This document shows positions 1-12,543 of a stretch of 64,000 nucleotides of DNA, one piece after another. The DNA comes from Beroe forskalii. Lineage: Eukaryota > Ctenophora > Nuda > Beroida > Beroidae. The position numbers and the translations under genes are program-made. The first letter of the stretch is position 1, and each line of letters opens with the position of its first letter. The stretch lies in NCBI GenBank assembly GCA_011033025.1, contig WFMF01000008.1, forward strand, positions 749,001 to 813,000. Reading direction: 5' to 3'. The notes beneath the pieces were generated by a model that was given only the letters and a program-made list of their open reading frames with translations, did no database searches and had not been told where the DNA came from.

Positions 1-1345
1 ATCAACTTCATACTTTGAGCTCTGAATATTACGTCATCGTAAATTTCTCATAACCTACCTTTATTATTCACAGGGATTTTTCACAAGATTATAGTCACAG
101 GTCAATTTGAAATAATGTGGACTTATTTCCAATTATTACCTCCAGAAACTGCTATAAAATTTTAGGCAGCCTATCTTTAAATTTCAAGTTAGAAATAAAT
201 TATACTCCTTTAAAAATTATAAAACCATGCCGCAAGTGAGCTAAATTTTAAAATTATTTCTAAATCATCCCATGGAGAAGCTCGGATAGTAAAACCCACG
301 CAAAACATAACTAATTTTCACTTTGTTGGGCCTCGCAAAGTCTGCCCTTTATTACTCCACTACATATTGTTATCATATTAGATTCTGCAGGATGTAAAAG
401 TAATTACCTCAAGTCCTGTATTTCATCTGTCACCTGCGAAACGTCATCAACTCACCATTATAGACCATGATAATGACGTGATTTTCAGGTTATATATATA
501 AACTCATTCTTAAATATTATAATTTTCACGTATATAGAAAATGTTATATATTATGAGCAAGCAGGAGAGAAGGAGGATTACATTATATACCTATATATAT
601 TTAACAATTCCCCCTTCAAATAACATATTAAATTAAATATTTGATTCTAATAATTACGAAGAGGTGACGAGGAGTTGCTTTTTAATTCAACACTTTCAAT
701 GCCCCTACGCCATGAAGGGGAAAGTAACTTAATTTACATTCGCTCGAATATAAACAATGAATAATTATTGTCATAACCCGGTCACCCTGGAAAATTATCT
801 CTAAAAATATTATAAAGTTCTTTTCACAGAAATAGACGCATGACCTTAATTTTCGGGGAAAATTTCTTTCATGTGACTGATTTGAGCTGGCTCGCAGTTA
901 TTAAAAAACTGAAAATTGCCAAAAATCAAATACATCACAATTTATGCAGAAAACTTTGATAATAGGATGGTTCATTTTTGTCAATTCTTACGATTTCTTC
1001 CATTATATCGATGTCCATCACAAAACATTTCAAGTGGAATTATTCGCTTGAGAAAAGCTGACACTTGAGAAAGGCTGCCACAAGGCCCGTAAATCCGGTT
1101 TTCTTACACAGAGTTATTTTCTTCAATTGGCTTCCATGGCGATCACCTAGCTATGATAATGACGCCATCTACAAGCCACTTAAGGCCATGATAATGACAT
1201 CATCAACATACAACTTAGCGCTATCCTCTACCTGCAACTACACCAGATACTATCATGCTCTCTCTCCATTGTGCATCGCATTGTGGAGAGTTTCCGGCTT
1301 TACACGTATAACAGTGGCATTCTAACATGTACTATTGAATATAAG

Positions 1346-1660
1346 TCTTAAAATCATACAGAGATCTTAAACTACATTCTACATTGGATATACGTCTTAA
1401 AATCATACAGAGATCTTAAACTACATTCTACACTGGATATATAGTGTCTTATATTGAAATACAGATAGATCTTATAAAACTACATTTTACAGTGTGTCTT
1501 AAATACGTGATTAAACGCATCTTAAACTACTAATATCTCAAACTAAACGTGTATTAAATACGTGATTAAATGCATCTTAAACTAACAATATATCTCGAAC
1601 TACGACGTGTCTTATTGAACTACGATACGTCTTAAACTGCAGTAGTACGGTGTGTCTTAT
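1346..1660. repeat. Degenerate tandem repeat with GTCTTAAA / ATCTTAAACTAC core
   Basis: A unit of roughly 48 bp containing GTCTTAAAATCATACAGAG is present almost identically at 1350 and 1396. Shorter, more diverged units carrying CTTAAACTAC follow to about 1650. It is a local tandem duplication that decays to the right and has no coding potential. Confidence 0.6.
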
Positions 1661-1671
1661 AAAATAGTTAA

Positions 1672-1704
1672 ATTACGATATCTCATACGAGGAGATATCG
1701 TAAT
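1672..1704. repeat. Perfect 13-bp-arm hairpin
   Basis: ATTACGATATCTC at 1672-1684 is followed by a 7-nt loop and its exact reverse complement at 1692-1704. A second hairpin with 12-bp arms (GCTGTAATCTGA, TTGA loop) lies at 1845-1872. No T-run or gene end is next to them, so they are more likely transposon relics than terminators. Confidence 0.6.
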
Positions 1705-3581
1705 CTAGCTATTGAATTGTAGTTTGAGATACAACTTTCAAACTGCTATTGCCATTAGGTACTCAACTTAGCAATATCTTAACACTTCACATATTAGTTA
1801 TTTAAGGAATTCATGTATCTTATTCATTTATTAATGATGATTTTGCTGTAATCTGATTGATCAGATTACAGCACTTCTGTACTGTGGCTTGTCGATAATA
1901 ATACTTCGTAACTGACGTTTTCAGCAATCTAATATTGCAGCAGTTAAGTGCAGATTAAAACTCCATCATAGCATCATGAAAGTTAAATATTTTGCTATTG
2001 AAGTTTAAGATTATCAGTATTCAGTAGGCTAAGTGAAATGTGAATTTTAAATTTACTTAATGAAGATCATCAGTTTTCAATGCATCATCAATGACTTATA
2101 ACAGAAGGTTTTATAACCAGAAAACATTTTAATGTTATTCTATGGTATGCACTACTTAATAACTGCTCAATTTATTAAATTTAAGCTGACGCAGTGGAGC
2201 TTGAAAGCTGGTCTCAATAAAAATTTAGACACTCGCCTATAGGATCCATTTGGAATTTTGGGATACTATCCGAGGGCGCAGCCCGAGTGATGTATCCGGT
2301 AAGACTCGCAGCCCGAGGGCTTAAACCAAAATATTGAATTGATTAGGCAAGTGCCTATACCGAGGAAAACGTCAAAGAGTTTTATATAAAACCATAAAAA
2401 TGAAGATAAAGTTGAATTTAACTTCAGACTGTCACTCGGTACTGTTAATGCTATACATTGGCTATCGAGAGAAGTACAAGTTGTCCGACCTACTTAGGTA
2501 ACATGGTGGCATTCCTGTAGTGGCATTCCTGTAGTACACGACTCTGGAAGGTCGGTACGTGGTATTTGTATTTGATTTAAAAGAAACTGCTAGGCAGTTC
2601 AAAATTAAGAAATTTTTAGCCAATAGTTTCAATGATTTTTTTATAAAATAAACTGAGTGCATTTGATTTGATGATCACAATTTTTCTCAAAATACCTTTC
2701 TACTCATTTCAACAAGATACATCTCTCCTCAAATCCTTCGTGATATCATATGTTTTCAAGGAAGAATATTTTTCTTGCATATCATTGAATTTGTGTCAGA
2801 TGGCATCGATACACTCTCTCACATACACCCACGCAACGACTGATTGCGATGATCAAAGGAGTATAAAAGACAGATAACATGTATTTCAAGCTAGTAACCG
2901 CAGTACAGAAGTGCTGCAATATATGATCAATCTGAATGTATGACAACATGATGAAAAGAAGTAAAGTACTGCACAACCAGAGAAACAAGCAACTTAGACC
3001 TTTGGTTGTATAGTCATAGACGATAGAGTAAAGTACACAATACACTTTCTAAATTCTTAATTACATGTTCATTATATTTAGTAATTATTAATTTCTAAAA
3101 TGATAGGAAAATAGAAAGTCCATGAATAAGTTTGTTTTGTTTTGTATTGATTATTCCATGAATTGTGTTGTTCTTATTGTTGCAGACAGAGACCCAGACA
3201 TGACACAGATGTTCCTTGTATCATGCTCCTTTATTAAACTTGAGTCTCTGAAGAAGAATGGCAGGAAACTAAACAACTTCCGCGTGTGTGCGTGTGGAAA
3301 GTGTTTGTGGTTGTTATTAAATTTGGACACACAACACACATAACGCATACAGTCCCTTCACTCCCTTCCCCAGGTTAGGTTAGGAACAGGTTAGCGTTTG
3401 TGTTAGCTTAGAAAAAGGGTGACTATGAAGTTGTATCATATAATCAATGTAAAATCATGAAGTTCAGAAGTTTATCATAGTTCAAGGGCTTAGGCTAGCG
3501 TTTGTTTTGGATTTAGGAAAGGTTTGCGTTAGTATCATATCAATGTAAAACAGTAACACCTTTATCATAAAAAAGACTCAC

Positions 3582-3836
3582 CAGAGCACCCGCTCTCATC
3601 ACTCCCATCGTTACAATCCCTGTTCCCATCACACACATACTCCCGTCTCACACATTGCCTGTTGTCATGGCAACCAAACTCTTCCAACTCGTGACAGTTC
3701 CTCTGGGTGACGTCATCAACTTCATCGGATTGCTTGATGACGTCATCATCTGGCTGCTTGATATCAGTGGTATCTGTAGGTGGCAGGGTTGTGCTAACGG
3801 GAGGGTGCACCATAGAGAAGTGCTCCTGGATATATA
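3582..3836 (-). CDS. LRP-A Thr/Asp-rich linker plus LDLa exon
   Basis: This 255-nt phase 1-1 exon encodes a Pro/Thr/Asp-rich linker and then a complete LDLa repeat ([29 protein letters not shown]). The linker looks like an O-glycosylated spacer. The acceptor (GACCAG) is weak; it was chosen because it restores phase 1 with the preceding LDLa exon. The donor is GTGAGT. Confidence 0.75.
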
Positions 3837-6800
3837 CTGGTCGCGTGTTAGAGTTTTATTACAACTTGTAAAAGAATGTTTGTTTGTATTCTTGTTTTTT
3901 AGTTTTTGAAGGAAGAGAGAATTTGTTCAATTTTATCCTTGATTCTATAATTTACAGTAGTGATATTATTAATTGACAATAAAAAATCTGTTTAATTGCT
4001 GTGTTTATACAAACATTGATACATAGCATTGTTTTCGTGCAGCACAATACAAACATTATAACACAATGTTACTATATTTGGAATTATTGACGATTGTTAT
4101 TCAATATAACATTGATATAATAATAACATTTTAATAACAATAACAATTATTTATGTTATTTATAATCATGGTACATGACATTTTCCTGTGCGTTTTGATA
4201 ATTACCCTCAAATATTCTAACGATCTAGAGTAGAATTTCTCTCAAAAATATCTCCTGGGTTGGGATACATGAAAATCTTTTATTTTCACAAAATTTGGGC
4301 CGTATCCCTCTATGAAGTATGAGAGCGATTTGTAAAAATTGGGTCACATTCCTCAACATTTCACTAAAACTTTAGTAAAGTAGCCAGGAAACTTGGAAGA
4401 AGCCAGTAGCTGGAATGCCTGGGATGTCCTTAAATTTCCGGGTTGTTATTATTGTGAACCACAAAGTGAACACTTTGCACAGTGATACATCTCAACATGT
4501 TTCGCCGTTGAGCGCCAATGAAACGGCTTCCCCTCAATCACGTGACTGTGTCTGACCAATAGAATGGCTCCTCCTTCCCAGGATCGTATATAATAGAGGG
4601 GCTGATGAATCCTCGTCATTGCCATTCCTTAGAATGCTGAACTGGTGAGGTCTAACACCGCTCTTAGGATTTATGAAGTGTGGTACACATAATTCTCAGG
4701 TTTTGTGAAGAGTTAAGACATCATAGACCTGCATTTACCCGTGTAAACGTTAATTGTTAGCCATTTAACACACCTAACTGCTACTGTGTGCCAGTATATA
4801 ATTGGAAGTAGTATGTGTTTGGCAGTGTGCCAGAAGAGCTATAAATACATTGCACATCTAGCTTTGCTTTCAGAGCATGTTTAGTGTACAGATAAACATT
4901 GTATTATTGTGTACTACAAGAATACAAACAATACGAATAGGAATGTATTTGTGGCAATTCTCCAAGAAATAGCTGCTGTATTTATGAAAACGGGCACTTT
5001 TACAATGCTGCCTACTACCAAATTTCTCTGGTGAGCTAACTTGTACATTATACAAGCCTTGTATAAACTATAAATAACCTGTATAAACTATAGATCCCAT
5101 GTATAAACTATAAAAGTCTTGTATAAACTATACAAGTCTTGTATAAACTATACATCCTTTGTATTAAGCAGACAAGCCTTGTATAAACTATACATCCCTT
5201 GTATTTACGATACATTTCCTGTACTAACTAACCAACAACATGTATACCCACGTCAATGAAACCCTTCAACCTCCCACATTTTAGGTTCTGAATGTCACAC
5301 AGCGTAATATGCTTTCATCGAACAGTCGCTAAATCGTTTGTCGAAGGCCGACCTTAGTCGGCAAACACAAAGCCTTCCTTTCATTTATAATTGGATTTTG
5401 AGAACGTTAAATAACTGTTGTGATGTCATCAGTTCTCCATTCTAAGTCCAGACAATGACGCAATTTTCAGCCACACATTTCTTGCTCGACTTTGAAAATG
5501 TGGAAATGGCCTTAGTCCCCTATTCTGGATTATTTTGGATAATTTCACTTGGTAGCGGCGAATTTATCTTCAACAGATTTAAAATTAAAATAATTTAAAG
5601 CTCCAAAGATTACCTAATTCAATTCACATTTAGAGAGGCCGATTTTCTGAATAAATATTAGAGTGAAATTCGGTCGATCGTTATATTATTTTCAGAGAGG
5701 TTTTAAAGTTTTCGCACGACCTACATTGATGATAAAAATGCACATTTCAACTTAAACCCATGAAACGGATTACAAGACACAAACCCTAGTAAATCACACA
5801 TGAAACTCACCAGAAAACACAGAGTAAAAGTGACACGAAACAAAACACAAAGTAAAAGTCGTACGAACAACCCACGTAACTCACCACAATGGTCCCCCTC
5901 GTCAGAGCCATCAAAGCAGTCAGGGTGCCCGTCACACCTCATTGCATTGAGGATGCAGTCCCCACTACCGCACTTTACACACAGCTCAGCTGAAATACGG
6001 AGGGATTATTCAGGGAGACGGGAGTCAGCACTTTACACAGAGTTTAGCTGAAATAGGAGGAAACTATTGAAGGGGAGAGCTCTCACAGGCCAAATTTTCG
6101 GAGCAATTCGAATTTCGGAATTATTCGTCACCCGCAGTACAAGTTGAATGTGAACTGTAATTGAAGAGTAGCCTTTATCACGAAGTGAAGTTGTATGGTG
6201 ATAACTCTATAACCATGTGGATGGTATAATTCCTGCAAACAGTATTCCGTGTGTATCCATGACAACTGTAATTAATATATTTGACACCAATAATAAAATA
6301 TCATGTGAAAGTAGGCAGTGTAAGACTGTTAAAAACACATGTCGTAATGACCAGCAGTACGTTTGTCTGCAATGTTATATTACTGTACCAGAGAAGTACT
6401 TGCAGATTTATTAGCTGACACAAATAATATCCATTTCTGACAAAAAAGTTCAAAATAAAATTCCTGTGTAGGGCTAAAGTTACTGTAAGCAAGTTTTTAT
6501 GTCTGTTGGCACTTATTTTGATCCCACTTTTCTTAATTCAGGTATGCTGACAAGAGCCACCTTGACCGTCGAAATCATCTAGAATTGGTCAAGATTTACT
6601 CGAGATTCGTCCGAGATTTCTAGTCAAGATATAACCAAACTGTGCTCATTTCTCCGTCGAGAATGATCAATCATGTCGAGAAATGTCCAAGTGGCTGTTG
6701 TCAAGATACTTTATTTGAAGACTGGTGTATTTTGCTCCTACAGTGTTAAAGTTTATTAAAGTCTTGGAACAATCTTAGCGCGCAAAACTAAGCGGGATCA

Positions 6801-9800
6801 GGTTCTCAGTTAGACGCGTTGACCTGTGATGATGACGTCAAATCAACCGGCGATTATACTTGCAGTACATGTCTCACACACACGCATAATTACATTGTGT
6901 CGATGCAAACTCACGGTTAATTAACTGTAAATTACAACATTCATATTATATGCAGTGTTGCGCACTACGATATATGCGATACGTGTCTTGCTATAACTTG
7001 ACGCACTGATGACGTCATTATCATGCTAAAACACTATAAAATGATGACATTTACACGCCCATTTTCCAAACAGAAGCGTCTTTTAAATACCTAATATAAT
7101 TAGACGGATTGTGCGCGCACTGGTATACATAATATATACGGCTAGTATTGTCAGGTTTTACACTGTGACTTTTCACTATTCAACTGAATGTAGTACCTTA
7201 GTACGGGGAATAGAAACTCAATGTAAAGGAAATTGCGCGCACTGTAAAATGCGCGTCTTTTATCAATACCTGGATCATCATGGGTATCATTATCTACATA
7301 TCACACAACGGAAGTGCTTATCATGATCAGCAATCAACCGTGTGAACTCAATAAAAAGTGGGAAATGCATTAAAATAGAATAAACTGAAAAACATATATT
7401 TATGAAGGAACCATGCCCGATTTCATGAAGAAGTAATCCATGGTACTACTCAGGATCGCATGTGTCGATGTTGCAGGGGTTGTCGGACTTGACGCAGGTC
7501 GGGCCACCCTTTATCAGCGTGTATCCGGCGTTGCATTTACACTGCGGTCTGCGGAACGAGAGGTGGTTACGGGAAGAGGAAAATGAATGGGGAACGGACT
7601 TTTCAGGAAAACCCAGCACCCACCTCTGGGCACTTTCATCGTAATATTTCAACTCTAGTAAAAGGTCAGGGTCTGACTTAGGGCTAGGGTTAAGTGTTAC
7701 GAGGTCATATGTCGCGGGGTGAAAGGCGAACTCCCAAACAAATATTTATTGCAATTTCTATTCCATTATTGCAAACCATACCGGCATACCCCGGGCCCCG
7801 GACCCCTGGACCAGGGGCCCTGGTATGTCTTGCTCGAGCTTTGCCCCAAAGCCTCAATCATACGCCCATCTTTCGCCCCAACAATGCACCGAAATGGGAC
7901 CGTACTATATTGCAATTTCATCTCCTAAGTAGTTCCCTATTGTGTTCATATGAAAAAGGACTTTTGAAACTTAATGAACAACAGCCCCTGATACACATGT
8001 CTTGAAACACCCTCTATACGTGACCTGTCCTATCCAGCTGTTCCTGTAATTGAATCTATCACGCTCTGGCATTGTAACAATGTGTCTGAAGACCATGTTG
8101 GGACGGTAAGTTGATATATGATGCTAGGATCACCACATCTAAACGCCGCGCACGAGAAATAGGAGGTTGAACATCATCAACTCACTACATCATGATATGA
8201 TAATGATGTCATCCTGCCCGCATATTTCTCGTGCCCAGCCTCTAATACGTGGTTTTAAAACGTCGTTTGTTCAACACTAAATCCGAGAAAATGCCCTCAC
8301 TCTCAACTCCAGAGTAGTTCAGAGAGACAAGATACTAAAAATCAAGTGGTTTTATGTTTCCTAATATAAAGTTAAATCAAATAGAGGAACAATTACAGGA
8401 ATCTGGTTCTATAGATCATGAGAAGGGGAGTCTGATCGGTCTTCTCGAGCCATTTTTATAATAATTCATAAAATTATAATATTTATCAAAGATTCCATAT
8501 TTTCATAATTTTAATTAAATTTCACGATCCTAAAGCTTGGTATAGTTGATAGAGGCGTCACATTATTGGAATTACTATAGGAATACCATTTGCTAAGTGG
8601 ACAACCCAAAACCACACCGAATGTACTCCAATACCATGTACATTCAGAGTGTTCACAAACCTGTGTTTATTCACAAGTCATTGTATTTCTACGGAAGAAT
8701 TTTAGGAGTTTAGGGTACCACACTAAACAATACACACGTAACTGGCCTTATATCGTACAGATGGTGGTACATGAATATTCTTTCACAGAGAAGATTTTTT
8801 CCCCAAATTCCCATGACATAACGTTCAATAATATATATCTTATCAACAAATTATTTCCTTGTTATCTAATATATAAGTACATTCCCACGAGGTACTATTA
8901 TACATTTGCTGGCGGGGTTCTGTTACAACTCCCTGGAGATTTTTATCAGATAATTGGGACACACGTTGGACCAAATCCAAGCATGAAACTTAAGTACCGC
9001 TTAGCCCGTAGAATAATTCAAGAGAATGTTATGTCAGTGAAAGAAATTTAAGTAGCATTTAAAGTGGCAATTTTTTCATCGGGACTGACCAGGCATAGTT
9101 TATTAAACAATAAGGAGAGTTTTATATTGGCCTTTCAAGATTACAGACAACAGAGACTTTTCGGAAGTTAGTTTGGGCAATGGTTTTGTAAGAACTTACC
9201 CCTCTGGAGCGAGCAGACAGAAGTGCTGACAATGGTGATTGTAGCATGGGTTGGTGGAGGGAGGTTGAAGGAGCTCATGGTAAAGCCGCAGCCCACGGAT
9301 TGGAGACTTGAGGTTCTGAAGATGGGAACATTACGAAATGCTGCTCAGGTGTTTAGTCTGAATTTATACTGTTGTAAATAAAGATCGTGGGTTAAATAGC
9401 AAATTGATTATGCCGATAAAATTTGACTATCATTTAACTATGATAAACACTGCACAAGTGTAAGTAACTACGTAAGTATGTTGCAGTGCAAATGAAATTG
9501 AAGTTTTGAATTCTTACCTTGATGGTTGTTTGGTTGTAGTGTTGTCCGGTGGTTGATTGTACACTTCGCAGCAGAACTCCATCGTTTTCAGAAAGGGTAG
9601 AATCCACCCAGTACACTCTGTTAGAATATTAAGAATGTAAGTAAATACATATTTAGAATGTAAGTAAATAGTGAATGATATTATATTGAAACATAGGTTC
9701 ATCATGTGTTTCAAGAATTAAGTTTGATGTTATCAATGAGTAACTTAAGAGAGTAACTTGAGAGAGTAATTTGATGGAAATAGAAAATCAATCAAAAGTC

Positions 9801-11258
9801 AGATACAAAGCATGAAATACAGATCTTTAAATAGTGGATCAGTTGGACAGCATGAGTTACCTGTCCTCAAATTATAAATCAAATACAAAGCTTCAGATAC
9901 CTGTCTTCAAATATGTCCATGTTCCCAGCAGATGCCAGAGATGGACTACTTTCTAGAAGGGGGTAGTTTTCACCACTAAATTCCATTGCATGGAGAGTCC
10001 TATAGAAGGCATCTATCCAATACACTCGGCGTGCACTGTGGTCCACAGTCATGGCACAAGGCTGTTTGATCTTGTCTCCTTTAGACTCTGAAAATAACAA
10101 TGTTAGCTAGCAAAGAGGCAAACAATCATGGCCAATAGCCACTACTAATTACTATTTATCAAAGTGATGTTTATAAAGATCATTGAAGGTGAAACAAATA
10201 TGCTTAAGTTCAACTAACCCTTTAGAAGAAACATTGGCTGGGATCCATCCATATTAGCACGTCCAATGTGTGGGTCTTTACCAGCATCAGACCAGAAAAT
10301 GTGTCCAGATAATGGAGAGACAGCAACACTTTGCAACTCATCTAGATGACTCCAAAGGAGAGTTACCTTATGGTTCCCATCATAACTAGCAACTATCAAT
10401 TTACCATTTATGTCATGGGTAACCCAGTATACCTTCTCATTCACCCAATCAACAGCTAAAGATGCACAATCTATCTCTGAAATTATTTTTTGAGGATTTG
10501 ATAATTGCCAGTCATTCAAAGTTGCTTTCCAAAGGCTTTGGTGCAATTGTCCATATTGATCCTGATCGTCTGCACACCAGAAAACAAGCCCATTCTGATG
10601 ATCATAGTCAATATCATAAATTATATTAGAATTTTGGTCAGAAGTCATTGATAATTTCAGAATTTCTGAAAAATCCCTTGTAGTCCTTAGTATTGCATTT
10701 TGAACTGATACTAGCAGCATGGGATTATCCTTGGCTTTGCAAACAGTATATCTTCCATCAAAATCATTTGGAACCAGGGTATAACCAGGCTCACAGGAAC
10801 AAATAAAGGAACCAACAGTGTTTTCACAATGCTGTGAACAGGGACCCAGTTGTCCAGGGGTGTTGCACTCGTTGATATCTACACAATTGCCTTTTTCCTT
10901 ATGGAACCCATGAGAGCAGCAGTCTTCCTTTTCATCACTGCCATCAGAGCAGTCAGAGACACCGTCACACCAACTTAATGCTGGTATTTGTTCCTGAGAA
11001 ATTGTTAAATAAATATAGAACTAAGCATTCATGAATTGAATTGAAACATTACCCATGGCACTGGCACAACCCATGGATAGCTTGGTTAACCAGGTAATGG
11101 TCAAATCTGACATAAATCATAATAAGCTGATAAACGAATCATTCAATTTAAGGCATTTTATTAACATTCTTATAGTCTCTCACCTCTTTGTTGTCACAGT
11201 CAAGACTATATTGACTACAGACTCTAGCCAATAGCAGAATAGTCACAAGTACAATCAT
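3582..11258 (-). CDS. LRP-A: LDL-receptor-related protein, 5' part of gene
   Basis: This is the N-terminal part of an LRP/LDLR-family receptor read right to left. Exons seen: 11184-11258, 10219-10993, 9901-10087, 9518-9617, 9200-9315, 7450-7548, 5885-5989 and 3582-3836. Phases agree through the first six exons (0, 1, 2, 0, 2, 2) and between the last two LDLa exons (1-1). The change from phase 2 to phase 1 between 7450 and 5989 means at least one exon there is missed or a splice site is mis-set. Domain order is signal peptide, degenerate LDLa, EGF, YWTD propeller, EGF, LDLa, linker, LDLa. In this family such modules bind extracellular ligands for endocytosis or signalling. No transmembrane segment is seen, so the 3' part must lie left of position 1. 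Which LRP it corresponds to cannot be decided. Confidence 0.85.
4540..4640 (+). promoter_or_regulatory. Possible intronic promoter (E-box, CCAAT, TATA)
   Basis: Within about 60 bp the plus strand carries CACGTGA, then ACCAATAG, then TATATAATAG about 30 bp upstream of a C/T-rich start-like region near 4610-4625. The spacing of CCAAT and TATA suits an RNA polymerase II core promoter. It lies in an LRP-A intron on the opposite strand and I cannot find a coding exon that it would drive. Confidence 0.3.
5050..5230. repeat. About 22-bp tandem repeat, CTTGTATAAACTATACA type
   Basis: About eight imperfect units of CTTGTATAAACTATACATC run head to tail. Each unit contains the near-palindrome GTATAAACTATAC. 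The array lies in an LRP-A intron. Confidence 0.75.
5885..5989 (-). CDS. LRP-A LDLa exon
   Basis: This 105-nt symmetric phase 1-1 exon encodes one LDL-receptor class A repeat ([18 protein letters not shown], then the DGSDE calcium box). Single-repeat phase 1-1 exons are typical of the family. Acceptor is TATTTCAG and donor GTGAGT. Confidence 0.85.
7450..9315 (-). CDS. LRP-A exons 5-6: end of propeller and EGF module
   Basis: Exons 9200-9315 and 7450-7548 are separated by a 1.65 kb intron. Joined in phase 2 they give a complete six-cysteine EGF ([14 protein letters not shown], then [11 protein letters not shown] ending GGPTC), the module that normally closes an LRP propeller. The last donor is a weak GTAGTA that overlaps an in-frame TAG. 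If that donor is not used, the protein would end at DTCDPE as a short secreted form. Confidence 0.8.
8590..9051 (+). other. Open reading frame of 153 codons inside an LRP-A intron, opposite strand
   Basis: An ATG-to-TAA frame of 153 codons lies wholly within the intron between exons at 9200 and 7548, antisense to LRP-A. I recognise no domain, signal peptide or repeat. The composition is rich in Tyr and Ile, as expected from AT-rich DNA. It could be a small nested gene or chance. Confidence 0.2.
9518..10087 (-). CDS. LRP-A exons 3-4: YWTD propeller blades
   Basis: Two exons, 9901-10087 and 9518-9617, are separated by a 283-nt intron. They encode blades marked by RRVYWIDAF and RVYWVDST, the YWTD signature that builds the six-bladed propeller in LDLR/LRP proteins. 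Splice sites are TTTTCAG/GTATCT and TAACAG/GTAAGA and the phases join without a stop. Confidence 0.9.
10219..10993 (-). CDS. LRP-A exon 2: degenerate LDLa, calcium-binding EGF, first propeller blades
   Basis: This is an unusually long 775-nt exon. It starts with the second half of an LDLa repeat ([14 protein letters not shown], the calcium-binding acidic box). An EGF-like module with the Ca-binding start DINEC and a CSCEPGY end follows. YWTD-type propeller blades come next ([20 protein letters not shown]). The LDLa lacks the usual second and third cysteines, giving four cysteines and not six. The acceptor is TTTCTCAG and the donor GTTAGT, leaving phase 1. Confidence 0.9.
11184..11258 (-). CDS. 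LRP-A exon 1: signal peptide
   Basis: The ATG at 11258-11256 opens 25 codons beginning [16 protein letters not shown], a short hydrophobic core with small residues before a plausible cleavage site, as expected for a secreted or type I membrane protein. It ends at a GTGAGA donor in phase 0 and joins exactly to the phase-0 acceptor of the next exon. This start is chosen because the signal peptide leads directly into the first cysteine module. Confidence 0.8.
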
Positions 11259-11263
11259 TCATT

Positions 11264-12543
11264 TCACATTATTGACACCTATAGATAAAAATCTCAATAT
11301 AAAGGAATTTATTAGTCTGCATTGATATGATGAATATTTAGAGTAAATATGGGAGATTTTAAATAGAGAGATTATAAATAAATAGAGATAAATAAAGAGA
11401 TACTAAATTGCTACAACTATCTGGATATTTAAACTATCCTAAACTTAGTTTAAATTACCATTAAATACATTATAGCACATAAGCTTTAAAATCAAGATAT
11501 AATGATGAGAAAAGTGCAAAGCATTTGTTGGGTAGCCAGAACTTCCTTTATTCTTGCAGTTGTGTTTTGATAATGAAAATGGGATGTCATAAATATTTAA
11601 ATTTGCATCATAAAATTTGAAATGTTCATAAAAATGTCCGAGTTATCAAAAAAACTATTTTATTCAAAAATCTCAGCTTCAAAAAAAAAAAAATTAAAAA
11701 AGGATCATATTGTCCAAATATTGCCAAATATCCTGAAAGTTTCTGAAGATTGCTCAAAACCTTGAGACTAGCAAACTATGCAGTCAAAAGGTCTTTAAAA
11801 ACAATAAAGGGTTGCATTATGAAACTGTAAAGTTATATCTAAATGTAGATAAGCAATAATTATCTCATCTGCACATCAATCAATAAAAAGCTTATACAAA
11901 CATTTTTTGAAAAGGCGAAATAATTTTTTTGAGCAAAATGAAATACATAACAGGAATTTGGACAATTGTGAAAAAATTTACTATCAAAAGCTGATCCTCA
12001 TGCTAAAGCGGTTTTTTATTATCCCAAAGTTTCATTAATAAACTCCAAACACAACCAAAGTTACAGCGCGCTAACTTTGTAACGTTCTTTTTGGACCACC
12101 CGGTATAATGATGAGAAAAGTGCAAAGCATTTGTTGGGTAGCCAGAACTTCCTTATTCTATGCAGTCAAACAAAAAAGCATGGTAATGTACATCATAAAG
12201 TATCATAAAGTATCATAAAGTATCATAAATAAATCAATCAATCAATTAATCATTGGTAAAAACTATTTTGAGGATCAAAAATAATTTCTAATCACTTAAA
12301 AACAATCAAAAGGAATAAATTAAAAAGTAGTAGTAGCTACAACAATATCATTTTTTTTGAAGTTTGACATAATGCATTGAACTAGCAAACTGAGTAATGT
12401 GTCACACAGGTCTTTAGAAAGATAATTTTGCAATCTTGAAACTGTCAGTTGAATATAAATGTAATGTTATAATAATTAGACTTATATTAGTTCAATGCAA
12501 AGCTTTGCCACAAAACATTACTTGAAAAGTAGATATCATGACA
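11264..12543. repeat. Intergenic stretch with a 0.6 kb tandem duplication
   Basis: The segment at about 11497-11562 (ATAATGATGAGAAAAGTGCA and the following 45 bp) recurs at 12103-12165. More diverged matching blocks follow both copies (GACTAGCAAACT near 11765 and GAACTAGCAAACT near 12379). At the junction (12060-12107) is TTTGGACCACCCGGTA, which resembles one end of a mariner-type element; I do not find the matching other end. No gene is seen. Confidence 0.6.

Larger units (their letters stand above)
1..3581. other. AT-rich non-coding stretch downstream of the last visible LRP-A exon
   Basis: I see no convincing exon on either strand in this stretch. It should be LRP-A intron, because the exon ending at 3582 has a normal splice donor and the gene must continue to the left. 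It holds short degenerate repeats around 1346-1660, two perfect hairpins (1672-1704 and 1845-1872), and a few TTAGG-like runs near 3375 that are too short to be telomeric. Confidence 0.5.

Noticed and set aside
3371-3420. TTAGG telomere-like repeat
   Set aside because: Only two to three imperfect copies occur, far too few, and inside a gene intron.
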